Shown: positions 8,195 to 16,755 of the stretch, piece by piece
How the letters are laid out: the number at the start of each line of letters is the position of its first letter
How positions within the stretch are numbered: the first letter of the stretch is position 1
DNA from: Cuneatibacter sp. NSJ-177
Lineage (GTDB): Bacteria > Bacillota > Clostridia > Lachnospirales > Lachnospiraceae
DNA length: 64,000 bases
Assembly (NCBI RefSeq): GCF_022867805.1
Contig: NZ_JALIFO010000006.1
Span: 992,001 to 1,056,000, forward strand
Direction of reading: 5' to 3'
Notes under the pieces: generated by a model
Told to the model about the DNA's origin: nothing
Databases searched by the model: none
Seen by the model: the letters and a program-made list of their open reading frames with translations, nothing else
Translations under genes and position numbers: made by a program

Positions 8195-8701
8195 ATGAAA
8201 TTTTTGCGCTGGCTGGACAAACACTTTGAAGAGATGCTGATGTCGATTTTCCTGTGTGGAATTGTCATCTTCATGACGGTACATGTGTTTTGCAGATATG
8301 TACTGAAATCCCCTTTGGTGTGGACCGAAGAAGCCACACGCTACTTGTTCATCTGGTTCGTATACATGGGGATCAGCTATGGTATTCGAAATGAAACCCA
8401 TGTTCGCGTAAACATTGTTGAAACTTTTTTTCCGAAAGTAATTCTAGTGTTCGGCTGGATTCAAGATCTTGTGATGACTGCCTTTGTTATATATCTGATC
8501 CCGGCGGGCTTTCGTATGCTGAGCGACGTGGCAGCGCGGGGAACCACATCGGCGGGGCTCCATCTGTCAATGGTATTTGTGTATGGGGCGCTGGAGGTTG
8601 GACTGCTGTTCAGCGTGGTTCGGATTATCCAGAAATTTTACTTTAGAGTAAGTGGGATTGTAAAGGGGAACAAAGGAATGAAGGGAGGGAAAATGTCATG
8701 A
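8195..8701 (+). CDS. TRAP transporter small membrane subunit (DctQ type)
   Basis: This 168-residue protein starts at ATG 8195 behind GGAGAG. It has about four hydrophobic segments and the family pattern WTEEATRYLFIWFVYMG near residues 45-60. DctQ proteins scaffold the large DctM channel of tripartite sodium-driven importers. The stop overlaps the dctM start (ATGA). Codon choice and base composition here are more AT-rich than in the genes downstream of 11160. Confidence 0.9.
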   Translation: MKFLRWLDKHFEEMLMSIFLCGIVIFMTVHVFCRYVLKSPLVWTEEATRYLFIWFVYMGISYGIRNETHVRVNIVETFFPKVILVFGWIQDLVMTAFVIYLIPAGFRMLSDVAARGTTSAGLHLSMVFVYGALEVGLLFSVVRIIQKFYFRVSGIVKGNKGMKGGKMS

Positions 8702-9990
8702 TGTTCTTCGTTTTTATTGTCTTTTTGATATTGGGTGTCCCGATTGCTTTTACCGTAGGATGGTCGACATTGTCCGTATATTTGATGGATCCAACTTTTT
8801 CCTGTGATGCGGAATACTTCATGAAGACGATGGTAAATGGCATGGACTCCTATGTGCTGTTGGCCATCCCGCTGTTTATGCTTTCCTCTAGTATTATGGC
8901 GGAAAGCGGTATGTCACAGCGATTATACGATTTCTTTTCCTATTTCTTTGGAAATATTCCGGCGGGCTTGCCGATCGCAGTGGTGATTACCTGCCTGTTT
9001 TATGGAGCAATCTGTGGTTCTGGTCCGGCGACGGTAGCCGCAATCGGTACGATGTGTATTCCACTCTTAACGAGTCTTGGATATGATAAAGAGTTTGTAA
9101 CCGCCATGATAGCGGTAGCCGGAGGTCTTGGTGTAATCATACCACCAAGCATACCATTTATTACTTATGGCTTGGCCACAGGTGCGTCGATTGGGGATAT
9201 GTTTATCGCCGGAGTGGCGCCGGGTATCCTGATCGCTCTCTGTCTGATCGCTTATATTATCTTTTATTTTAGAAAAAAAGAAAAGAGAGAGGCATTAAGC
9301 ATTGAACGAAATACAAAAGCGCTTAGAGAAAAAGGCTTCTTGCGTATTTTCAAAGAGAGTTTTTTTGCTCTGCTGGCACCGGTTATTATCCTCGGTGGTA
9401 TTTACGGAGGAATTGTTAGCCCTACAGAAGCGGCCTGTGTATCAGTGGTGTATGCACTACTTGTGGGTGTTTTGGCTTACCGTGTGATTAATTTGAAAAA
9501 ACTGATAGGGTGCCTCATTGATACAGCCCGCACGGCGACGCCCGTTATGCTGATTTTGTCCATCAGCATTGTATTTGGCCGAGTATTGACGATCCTGAAC
9601 CTTCCACAGACATTGGCCTCCTTTGTGGTAAGCCATGTGGAGAGTAAATTCGTGGTTTTGATAGTGATTAATTTATTCCTGCTGTTTGCCGGAATGGTTA
9701 TGGACACGGTTCCTTGTATTCTGATTCTCGCGCCGATCATGCTACCGATTGTACAGCAATATGGCGTGGATACCATTCACTTTGGCGTCATGATGACAGT
9801 GAATTTGGCGATAGGTTTCGTAACTCCGCCAATCGGTACCAACTTATTTGTAGCAAATTCTATCACCAAGATTCCAATTATCAGAATTGCAAAGCACGCA
9901 CTGCCTTTTATTGCCATGTTCATTCTTGCACTGCTGCTGATTACCTATATCCCGCAGATTACACTATTTTTGCCAAATCTGTTAAATTAA
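8698..9990 (+). CDS. TRAP transporter large permease subunit (DctM type)
   Basis: This is a 430-residue polytopic protein. It has the conserved GAICGSGPATVAAIGTM segment (residues ~102-118), GVIIPPSIPFITYG (~145-158) and a second-half repeat VMDTVPCILILAPIMLPI. These match the DctM family and the ion-transporter superfamily. It moves the solute across the cytoplasmic membrane with Na+. It overlaps dctQ by 4 bp and is followed after 79 bp by the binding-protein gene. The ligand cannot be read from this subunit. Confidence 0.93.
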   Translation: MMFFVFIVFLILGVPIAFTVGWSTLSVYLMDPTFSCDAEYFMKTMVNGMDSYVLLAIPLFMLSSSIMAESGMSQRLYDFFSYFFGNIPAGLPIAVVITCLFYGAICGSGPATVAAIGTMCIPLLTSLGYDKEFVTAMIAVAGGLGVIIPPSIPFITYGLATGASIGDMFIAGVAPGILIALCLIAYIIFYFRKKEKREALSIERNTKALREKGFLRIFKESFFALLAPVIILGGIYGGIVSPTEAACVSVVYALLVGVLAYRVINLKKLIGCLIDTARTATPVMLILSISIVFGRVLTILNLPQTLASFVVSHVESKFVVLIVINLFLLFAGMVMDTVPCILILAPIMLPIVQQYGVDTIHFGVMMTVNLAIGFVTPPIGTNLFVANSITKIPIIRIAKHALPFIAMFILALLLITYIPQITLFLPNLLN

Positions 9991-10069
9991 TTTGATTGGC
10001 CCTTTCATGAGCAGGACAACATAAATAAAAAATGAGCTATGCTCAAAATAAAACATGAGGAGGAAAATA

Positions 10070-11131
10070 ATGAAAATGAAAAAAGTTGCAGCCCTGAGTT
10101 TGGCAGTTGCGATGGCTGTGGGCATGATGGCCTGCGGCAATTCCGGAGGGAGTAATTCCACCACAGCGCAGGAAAATTTGGTTACAGCAGCCGACGGGGG
10201 GACGGGAGCTGCGGCTGGAGATGCTTCCTATACGATCAATATCGGTCATTTTGGTTCAGAGACTACTGCGGTCCAGATGGGGTGTCTGGCTATGAAGGAA
10301 TATCTTGAGAAAGAATCGAACGGCGCGATCACTGTAAATATTTATCCCAATAATTCCATGGGAAGCGATGACGAATTGTGTCAGATGGTACAAAATGGAA
10401 ATATTGAGATGACCTGTGCGAACTCCATCATTGTCAATTATGTGCCGGATGCAGCGATTTATGATCTGTTTTATAACTTCAGCGATATTGAAGATGTGAA
10501 GCAAAAGTTTATGAAAGATGAGAAGTTTTTAACTGTCATGCGTGATGTATACGCGAAAGCCGGCTTCTATCTGGCCGGGTATAGCGTACATGGCTTCCGC
10601 CTGGCGACTGCCAATAAGCCAATCAACAGCCCGGAGGACTTACAGGGAATGACCTTCCGCGTAATGCAGAATGACTATCACATCCAAGGGTGGCAATGTA
10701 TGGGCGCTACGCCTACTCCTTTCTCCTTTAGTGAGCTGTATACTGCTTTGCAGCAAGGGACTTTGGATGCGCAGGAGAACCCGGTTGAGACAATTTATTC
10801 TGCAAAATTGTATGAGCAGCAGAAATATATCAGCAGAACCAATCATCTGCAGCAGACTCAGCAGTGGCTGGTAAATCTGGACTTTTATCATAATTTACCA
10901 GATGAATATAAAACTATGTTTGATAAAGCGATTGCTATTTGCTGTGAGACAGCTACCAATGGAGCTCTGGAGAAAGAGGCAGAGTGGTCTTCTGAAATCA
11001 AAGAATTCGGTTGTACTTTTGTTGACCTGACTGATGATCAGCGTGAAGCATTTAAAGAAGCAGTTGCCCCTGAGTGGGAGGCGATAAAGGCTGGGGTTGA
11101 TTCGGCTGTTTGGGAGGCATATACCAACTAG
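10070..11131 (+). CDS. TRAP transporter solute-binding lipoprotein (DctP type)
   Basis: This 353-residue protein starts at ATG 10070 behind GAGGAGG; the ATG at 10055 overlaps that site. The signal peptide ends in a lipobox (VGMMACGN, Cys near 22), so it is a membrane-anchored extracellular receptor. Family motifs include FRVMQND near residue 195, where the Arg binds a carboxylate ligand, and ALQQGTLDAQENPVETIYS. The Arg implies an organic acid ligand. With the two amidohydrolases 29 bp downstream, a ureido acid or cyclic ureide acid is a plausible substrate, as inference. Confidence 0.9.
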   Translation: MKMKKVAALSLAVAMAVGMMACGNSGGSNSTTAQENLVTAADGGTGAAAGDASYTINIGHFGSETTAVQMGCLAMKEYLEKESNGAITVNIYPNNSMGSDDELCQMVQNGNIEMTCANSIIVNYVPDAAIYDLFYNFSDIEDVKQKFMKDEKFLTVMRDVYAKAGFYLAGYSVHGFRLATANKPINSPEDLQGMTFRVMQNDYHIQGWQCMGATPTPFSFSELYTALQQGTLDAQENPVETIYSAKLYEQQKYISRTNHLQQTQQWLVNLDFYHNLPDEYKTMFDKAIAICCETATNGALEKEAEWSSEIKEFGCTFVDLTDDQREAFKEAVAPEWEAIKAGVDSAVWEAYTN

Positions 11132-11159
11132 TCACTAAAGAAAGCAGGAGGAATCAAAC

Positions 11160-12542
11160 ATGTTGGATCTTGCAATTATAAATGGTCTTACCTACGTAGA
11201 GGGCGGTTTCCGGAAAGCGGATATCGGGATAAAGGCAGGGAAAATTGTCATGGTGGCGGAGCCTGGCTGCCTTCCGGAAGCGGTCCGCACCATCGATGCT
11301 GTCGGGAAGCATGTGATCCCCGGCGGCGTGGACACCCATGTACATTACCGGGATCCTGGTCATGCCGAGAGAGAAACGTTCCAGGTCGGGACACGGGCCG
11401 CGGCTGCCGGCGGCTGCACGACATTCTTTGAGCACCCGATCTCAATTCCGCCTCAGTATAATGCGGAAATCCTGCACAGCCGCGTGGACCTGTGCAAAAA
11501 GGGAAGCTGCGTGGATTTTGCTTTCTTTGGCGCCGCCGGCGGCGAGTTCCCGGAAGAAATTGAACCCTTGTCCCATGAGGGCGTGATCGCCTACAAGACC
11601 TTCCTGCACGAGGCGCCGGAAGGACGTGACCAGGAGTTCAAGGGGCTGACCAGCTCCAACAATGCCCAGCTGTTCCGGGCTCTTCAGGAGGTGGCGAAGA
11701 CTGGCCTGACATTGGCTGCCCACGCGGAGGATAACGAGCTGGTCAGCGGGAATATCAAACGCCTCCGCGCGGAGGGACGCGTCGACTATATGGCGCACTG
11801 TGAATCCCGTCCACCTATCACAGAGATTGAGGCGATCGCCAAGATGCTGCGGTTCGGGGAGGAGACTGGCTGCCCGATTGAACTGGTACATGTATCCACC
11901 TGCGGGGCAATGGAGTTGGCCAGACAGGCAAAAATGAAGGGACAGAAGGTCCTGGTGGAGACCTGTCCGCACTATCTGTTGCTGGATGACAGCTATATAA
12001 AACAGTATGGGCCGTATGCCAAGTGCAATCCGGCGCTGCGCAATAAGGAGGAGGCAGAAGGTCTGTGGCGTTATATCGAGGACGGCACCGTCGATTTTAT
12101 CGGCAGCGATCACAGCCCGTTCCTGGTTTCCGAGAAGGAGACCGGCAAGGAAGATATTTTCAAGGCACCTGCCGGTTTTCCGGGCATTGACCTGCGCCTG
12201 CCGCTGATGGTGACGGAAGCGAAGAAGGGGCGTCTAAGCCTGGAAAAGGTGGTCGAGCTGCTCTGCGTCAATCCAGCCAAGCTGTTCCACATCTTCCCTC
12301 AGAAAGGTACATTGTCTGCCGGAGCAGACGGCGACGTTGTAATTATGGACCTGAGCCAGGAAGTGATCTGCCGCGCTGCAGACAGCTATTCCCAAGCAAA
12401 AGGAATTTCAAAGGTTTATGAGGGCTGGAAGCTGGGCTGCTCCATCGATTGTACGGTAGTTCGCGGCCGTGTGGTATACGAAAATGGCGTGGTGGATGAG
12501 AGCGCAGCCGGCTGGGGAGAGTTTGTAAAACCGGTACTGTAG
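11160..12542 (+). CDS. Allantoinase/dihydropyrimidinase-type cyclic amidohydrolase
   Basis: This 460-residue protein has its ATG behind AGGAGG. The binuclear metal site is complete: H60 and H62 (DTHVHYRDPG), the carboxylated Lys146 (IAYKTF), H188 (AAHAED), H244 (LVHVST) and D317 (GSDHSP). The family opens cyclic amides such as allantoin, hydantoin, dihydropyrimidine or dihydroorotate. Length and overall pattern are nearest to the allantoinase/hydantoinase group. Pairing with a carbamoyl/allantoate-type hydrolase rather than with pyr genes argues against dihydroorotase. The exact substrate is unresolved. Confidence 0.85.
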   Translation: MLDLAIINGLTYVEGGFRKADIGIKAGKIVMVAEPGCLPEAVRTIDAVGKHVIPGGVDTHVHYRDPGHAERETFQVGTRAAAAGGCTTFFEHPISIPPQYNAEILHSRVDLCKKGSCVDFAFFGAAGGEFPEEIEPLSHEGVIAYKTFLHEAPEGRDQEFKGLTSSNNAQLFRALQEVAKTGLTLAAHAEDNELVSGNIKRLRAEGRVDYMAHCESRPPITEIEAIAKMLRFGEETGCPIELVHVSTCGAMELARQAKMKGQKVLVETCPHYLLLDDSYIKQYGPYAKCNPALRNKEEAEGLWRYIEDGTVDFIGSDHSPFLVSEKETGKEDIFKAPAGFPGIDLRLPLMVTEAKKGRLSLEKVVELLCVNPAKLFHIFPQKGTLSAGADGDVVIMDLSQEVICRAADSYSQAKGISKVYEGWKLGCSIDCTVVRGRVVYENGVVDESAAGWGEFVKPVL

Positions 12543-12611
12543 AAAAAACCAGAACTAGGAGGATAGGGCAGCATGTCGCTGCCCTTCCCGCATCGGAGGA
12601 GAAGAAAACAG

Positions 12612-13805
12612 ATGAGTGCGGTAAATGAGATTTTGGCACAGATCGGCGCTGCCGGTAGGCAGGAGGACGGAGGCTATTTCCGCGGATGCTATAGCCCGGA
12701 ATATTTTCAGGCGGTTGATATTGTGGAAAGACAGATGCAGAAAATCGGTATGGAAACAGATCGGGACGCGGCCGGCAATATTCACGGTGTGCTGCCGGGA
12801 AATGACCCGAAGGCAAAGAGCGTGGTTATCGGCTCCCATCTGGATACGGTGCCCGGTGGAGGCCTGTATGACGGGGCTTACGGTGTGGCGGCTGGTCTGG
12901 CCGTGGCGAAACGCCTTCGGGAGGAAGGGAAGATTTTGCGCCATACCCTGGAAGTATACGGTTTCCACGGAGAAGAATCCAATCCGCTGGGCGGCACCTT
13001 TGGGAGCCGCGCAATAGCTGGACAGGTAAAGCCGGATCAGCCGGGGCTCGCGGAGGCCCTGGCAGCATACGGTCATAATGTCCGGGAAATTCTGGACTGC
13101 CGGCGTGACTTTTCCGGCGTCAAGTGTTATCTGGAGGCTCATATTGAACAGGGAGATCTGTTGGAGCAGGAGGGGCTGAAAATTGGCGTGGTAAGCGGGA
13201 TCGTCAGCGTGATCCGCTACCGAGTGACGGCATTGGGGCAGAGCAACCATGCAGGCACTACTATGATGAAAAATCGTAGGGATGCCATGGTTGCCATGGC
13301 CAGACTGATCGCTGCCGCAGACGAGGAGTGCCGCAAAATTGACGATACTCTGGTTTTTACAGTGGGTACGATTGCGTGCCAGCCTGGATCGGAAAATGTG
13401 ATTCCGGGGAGAGTGGAGTGCACCTTTGAGATGCGCCATATGAAAAAAGAGAAGACAGACTGTTTGATCGGCCGCATTCGTGAAATCGCCGCCGGTATTG
13501 GAACCGCGGATTTTGAGATCACCAATAAGATTGATAAGGGCAGCGTAAGCTGTGACAGTCATCTGATGGAGGTGATTTCCCGGTCCGCCAGTGAGGCGGG
13601 GATCTGTCACAGAATCATGGCAAGCGGCGCTGGACACGATGCAAATCCGATGGCTCATGTGACGCCGATCGGCATGATTTTTGTGCCAAGCCGAGGGGGG
13701 CTCAGCCATTGCAAAGAGGAGTGGACGTCCCAGGAGGAATTGGAGAGCGGCACCGAGGTGCTGTACCGTACGGTGCTGCATCTGGACGAGGAGGCGAAAG
13801 AATAA
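12612..13805 (+). CDS. M20-type Zn hydrolase: N-carbamoyl amino acid or allantoate amidohydrolase
   Basis: This is a 397-residue protein. Two starts are possible: 12573 (AGGAGG 10 bases upstream) and 12612 (GGAGGA about 11 bases upstream). The shorter is preferred because the extra residues are a Pro/Arg-rich tail unlike the family. Metal ligands are visible as GSHLDTVPGGGLYDGAYG (H76, D87) and FHGEESNPLGG (E121/E122), then AHIEQG. This is the hydantoinase/carbamoylase (AmaB/AllC) clade. It would cleave the ureido acid made by the upstream enzyme to give ammonia, CO2 and an amino or ureido acid. No AllD or AllE partner is visible in the window. Confidence 0.85.
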   Translation: MSAVNEILAQIGAAGRQEDGGYFRGCYSPEYFQAVDIVERQMQKIGMETDRDAAGNIHGVLPGNDPKAKSVVIGSHLDTVPGGGLYDGAYGVAAGLAVAKRLREEGKILRHTLEVYGFHGEESNPLGGTFGSRAIAGQVKPDQPGLAEALAAYGHNVREILDCRRDFSGVKCYLEAHIEQGDLLEQEGLKIGVVSGIVSVIRYRVTALGQSNHAGTTMMKNRRDAMVAMARLIAAADEECRKIDDTLVFTVGTIACQPGSENVIPGRVECTFEMRHMKKEKTDCLIGRIREIAAGIGTADFEITNKIDKGSVSCDSHLMEVISRSASEAGICHRIMASGAGHDANPMAHVTPIGMIFVPSRGGLSHCKEEWTSQEELESGTEVLYRTVLHLDEEAKE

Positions 13806-13918
13806 AAGGGCGGCGAAGGTGTGGGATAAAAAAATGTAGATGGATAGCGGTAACTCGGCCTGAATATAGTAGAGAGAAGCAGTGATGCTTTATTAAAATT
13901 AAGGAAGGGGTACCATTG

Positions 13919-15133
13919 ATGCGAAGAAAGTTACTCTGTATGCTGGCGGTGTTCCTGCTGTTGACATTCCCTTTTTCCGTCTCCGCCGAAGCGCCGGCTG
14001 AGAGTGAACTCTATGCCCAAGCCGCAGTTTTGATGGATGCGGATTCCGGCCGTGTGCTCTATTCGAAAAACGGGGACGCCAAGCTTCCGATGGCCAGCAC
14101 CACTAAGATTATGACTTGTATTGTGGCGCTGGAGATGGGGAATCTGGATGATGTCTATGAAGCTACCTCCTATGCGGCTTCCATGCCGAAGGTTCATCTG
14201 GGAGTCCAGGCGGGAGAACAGTACCGGCTGAAAGACCTGCTCTATGCTTTGATGCTGGAGAGTTTTAATGATTCCGCCGTTGTGATTGCGGAGGGGCTGG
14301 CCGGCAGTGTGGACGCCTTTGCCGAACTGATGAATCAGAAGGCCTGGGATCTGGGATGTATGGATACCTATTTTATCACGCCCAATGGGCTGGACGCAGC
14401 GGACGACAACGGAATTCATTCTACGACGGCCCAGGACCTGGCTACAATCATGTCTTACTGCATCCAGAACGAAGAGTTTCTGGAGATCACGAGAACCCAG
14501 AGCTATTCCTTCACCGACGTCAGCGGAAAGCGTTCCTTCACCTGCAACAATCACAACTCCTTTCTTTCCATGATGGAAGGGGCGCTGTCCGGAAAGACCG
14601 GATTTACCAACAATGCGGGCTACTGTTATGTCGGGTCCCTGCGGCGGGATGGTAAAACTTATGTCGTGGCTCTCTTGGCCTGCGGCTGGCCCAACAATAA
14701 GAGCTACAAATGGTCGGATACCAAAAAGCTGATGAATTACGGCCTGGCGGATTACAACTATCGGGATGTGTGGCAGGAACCGAACCTTTCCCCGATTTTG
14801 GTGGACGGAGGGATTCCGGAGAGCGGTGATCTGTCTAAAAAAGCCCTGGTGCGGGTCCAGGTAAAGGCGGGAGAACAGACTTCCCTCTCCCTGCTGCTTC
14901 GGGCGGATGAAGAGGTCAAGATGGAAATCCAGCAGGCCAGCGGTCTGACCGCGCCGGTAGCACAGGGGGAAACAATCGGAAAGGTCGTCTATACTCTGAA
15001 CGGAAATACGGTGGCCGAATACCCGATTGTGACCGAAGCGCCGGTGGAAAAAATCTCTTTGAATTGGTGTTTGAAAAAAGTCTGGGATCATGTTATACTT
15101 CACGCGGAAGATAGCAGCGGCCTGCCATTTTAA
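13919..15133 (+). CDS. D-alanyl-D-alanine carboxypeptidase (DacF/PBP5 type)
   Basis: This 404-residue protein starts at ATG 13919 behind AAGGAAGGGG. A signal peptide covers residues 1-23 (ending VSA). The serine peptidase S11 motifs are complete: S60-T-T-K63, S115-F-N117 and K226-T-G228. The C-terminal beta domain (PBP5_C) follows from about residue 285. It trims the terminal D-Ala from peptidoglycan stem peptides outside the cell. The C-terminal tail (WDHVILHAED) is not an obvious amphipathic anchor, so membrane attachment is uncertain. It is a stand-alone gene with an independent ribosome site. Confidence 0.93.
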   Translation: MRRKLLCMLAVFLLLTFPFSVSAEAPAESELYAQAAVLMDADSGRVLYSKNGDAKLPMASTTKIMTCIVALEMGNLDDVYEATSYAASMPKVHLGVQAGEQYRLKDLLYALMLESFNDSAVVIAEGLAGSVDAFAELMNQKAWDLGCMDTYFITPNGLDAADDNGIHSTTAQDLATIMSYCIQNEEFLEITRTQSYSFTDVSGKRSFTCNNHNSFLSMMEGALSGKTGFTNNAGYCYVGSLRRDGKTYVVALLACGWPNNKSYKWSDTKKLMNYGLADYNYRDVWQEPNLSPILVDGGIPESGDLSKKALVRVQVKAGEQTSLSLLLRADEEVKMEIQQASGLTAPVAQGETIGKVVYTLNGNTVAEYPIVTEAPVEKISLNWCLKKVWDHVILHAEDSSGLPF

Positions 15134-15196
15134 GGCGGCAATTCGTATCCCCCGGCGGCAGAAAAGCGGGGGTCTGCGGAGAGGTGGAGTTTTTTC

Positions 15197-16570
15197 ATGG
15201 TACTCGAAAACAATCTGGGGGAAGATCCGGTCCGGAGGCTGGTGTTCCGGCTTGCCGTTCCCTCCATGCTTGCTCAGTTTGTCAGCGTTCTATACAGTAT
15301 CGTAGACCGAATGTTTATCGGCCATATCGAAGGGATCGGAGGGATGGCCCTTGCTGGGGTTGGCGTGGCGGGGCCAATCGTGAATCTGATCGGTTCGGCG
15401 GCCTTTCTGGTGGGAGTTGGTGGGGCTCCTCTTTTCAGTATCCGGATGGGGGAGCGGCGTCAGGAAAAGGCGCAGCAGATTTTGAACAATGCTTTTTTGA
15501 TGCTGCTGGTCCTGGCGGTGATCCTGACCGGAGTCTCCCTGCTTTTAAGAAGACCTTTGCTCTATTGGTTTGGGGCCAGCGATACGATTTTTTCCTACGC
15601 CGATGAATATATGACTGTCTATGTGCTGGGGACGGTCTTTGCCTTGCTGGCCACAGGCATGAATCAGTTTATTATCTGCCAGGGATTTGCCAAAGTGGCC
15701 ATGAAATCCGTGTTTCTGGGCGCGGTCTGCAATATTCTACTGGATCCGGTGTTTATTTTTGTCTTTGGACTCGGTGTGCGCGGCGCGGCTGCGGCCACGG
15801 TTCTGTCTCAGTTTTTGGCCTGCGCCTATGTCCTGCGCTTCCTGTTCGGCAGGAAGGCGCCGGTCCGGATCCGGTTTGGAGAATACGCTCCGTCGGTGAT
15901 CGGTAATATCGCGCGGGTCGGGATGACGCCGTTTCTCATCATCGCATTCGACAATATTCTGATCATTGCCCTGAACACGGTCCTGCAAAAGTTCGGAGGG
16001 GCTGGCCAGGGAGACTGGATGGTAACCTGTGGGACCATTGTCCAAAGTTTTATGCTGATGATTACCATGCCGCTGGGAGGGATTACCGGCGGAACCCAGG
16101 CGATACTCGGCTTCAATTATGGCGCGGGACGGCCGGACCGGATTCGGGAAGCGCAGAAATGGATCTTGCTGTTGGGGAGTGTGCTCTGCTCCATTTTCTT
16201 TTTGTTGGCCTGGCTGGTTCCGGAGGTTTTTGTACGCCTGTTTACGACGGATCCAGACTACCTGGAGTTTTGTTCTTGGGCAATCGGAATCTATACGCTG
16301 GGCGTGATACCGCTGGCGTTCCAGTATACGATTGTCGACGGCTTTACCGGGATGGGAAAGATCAAGCCCGCTTTGGCGCTATCCTTTTTCCGGAAAGGGC
16401 TGTATTTTGTCTGCATTGTTCTGTTTCCGGCATTTTGGGGCGTACAGGCCACTTTTTTTGCGGAACCGGTGGTGGATATTATTTCCGGCGTGCTGTCGGC
16501 CGTTGTTTATGTCAAGATCATCAATCGGGTGATCGGTATCGAAGAACGAAAAAAAGCGTTTGACAATTAA
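15197..16570 (+). CDS. MATE family multidrug/solute exporter
   Basis: This 457-residue membrane protein has about twelve hydrophobic segments in two homologous halves. The N terminus is typical of the MATE family: DPVRRLVFRLAVPSMLAQ, then YSIVDRMFIG. The second half begins near residue 235. It is an antiporter using Na+ or H+ to expel cationic compounds; the substrate is unknown. The start has GGTGGAG upstream. A promoter for the next gene is embedded over its last codons (16560). A second, broken MATE gene lies at 17276. Confidence 0.92.
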   Translation: MVLENNLGEDPVRRLVFRLAVPSMLAQFVSVLYSIVDRMFIGHIEGIGGMALAGVGVAGPIVNLIGSAAFLVGVGGAPLFSIRMGERRQEKAQQILNNAFLMLLVLAVILTGVSLLLRRPLLYWFGASDTIFSYADEYMTVYVLGTVFALLATGMNQFIICQGFAKVAMKSVFLGAVCNILLDPVFIFVFGLGVRGAAAATVLSQFLACAYVLRFLFGRKAPVRIRFGEYAPSVIGNIARVGMTPFLIIAFDNILIIALNTVLQKFGGAGQGDWMVTCGTIVQSFMLMITMPLGGITGGTQAILGFNYGAGRPDRIREAQKWILLLGSVLCSIFFLLAWLVPEVFVRLFTTDPDYLEFCSWAIGIYTLGVIPLAFQYTIVDGFTGMGKIKPALALSFFRKGLYFVCIVLFPAFWGVQATFFAEPVVDIISGVLSAVVYVKIINRVIGIEERKKAFDN

Positions 16571-16589
16571 CGGGAGTCCGGGTTATACT
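16560..16589 (+). promoter_or_regulatory. Promoter embedded in the 3' end of the MATE gene
   Basis: TTGACA (16560-16565) spans the last MATE codons, followed by an 18-bp spacer and TATACT (16584-16589). It gives the flavin reductase gene its own transcript with a leader of about 160 nt. Confidence 0.7.
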
Positions 16590-16605
16590 GTGAGAGGAAG
16601 ATTAG

Positions 16606-16659
16606 GCACGAAAGTGCAAAGCAGCATGGGAAACAGGCGGCCTTTTAGGTCGCCGTTTC
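16606..16659 (+). other. Structured 5' leader with GNRA hairpin and terminator-like hairpin
   Basis: GCAC-GAAA-GTGC (16606-16617) forms a tetraloop hairpin. A second stem, GAAAC-A-GGCGGCC (16630-16642) pairing with GGTCGCC-GTTTC (16648-16659), is followed by TTGTTTT. It may terminate the MATE transcript or attenuate the transcript from the embedded promoter. I could not match it to a known riboswitch class. Confidence 0.45.
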
Positions 16660-16755
16660 TTGTTTTGCCAGGGGATATTTTGGAAGAATTTACAGCGCCG
16701 GAGGTTTGTGGAGCGGAATTCTTTCTTCTATTAAAAAAGGAGGTACCTATTAATT

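Noticed and set aside
11160-12542. Dihydroorotase (pyrC)
   Set aside because: The metal ligands are shared by the whole superfamily, but gene context (TRAP transporter and carbamoylase-type hydrolase, no pyrimidine genes) favours an allantoinase/hydantoinase role.
12555-15103. Large minus-strand frames of about 390-408 codons opposite the carbamoylase and carboxypeptidase genes
   Set aside because: No ribosome sites and no recognisable motifs. The plus-strand genes have complete catalytic sites.
16596-16755. Leader as a c-di-GMP-I or other known riboswitch
   Set aside because: A GAAA tetraloop hairpin followed by AAAGC looked suggestive, but the rest of the conserved core could not be found.
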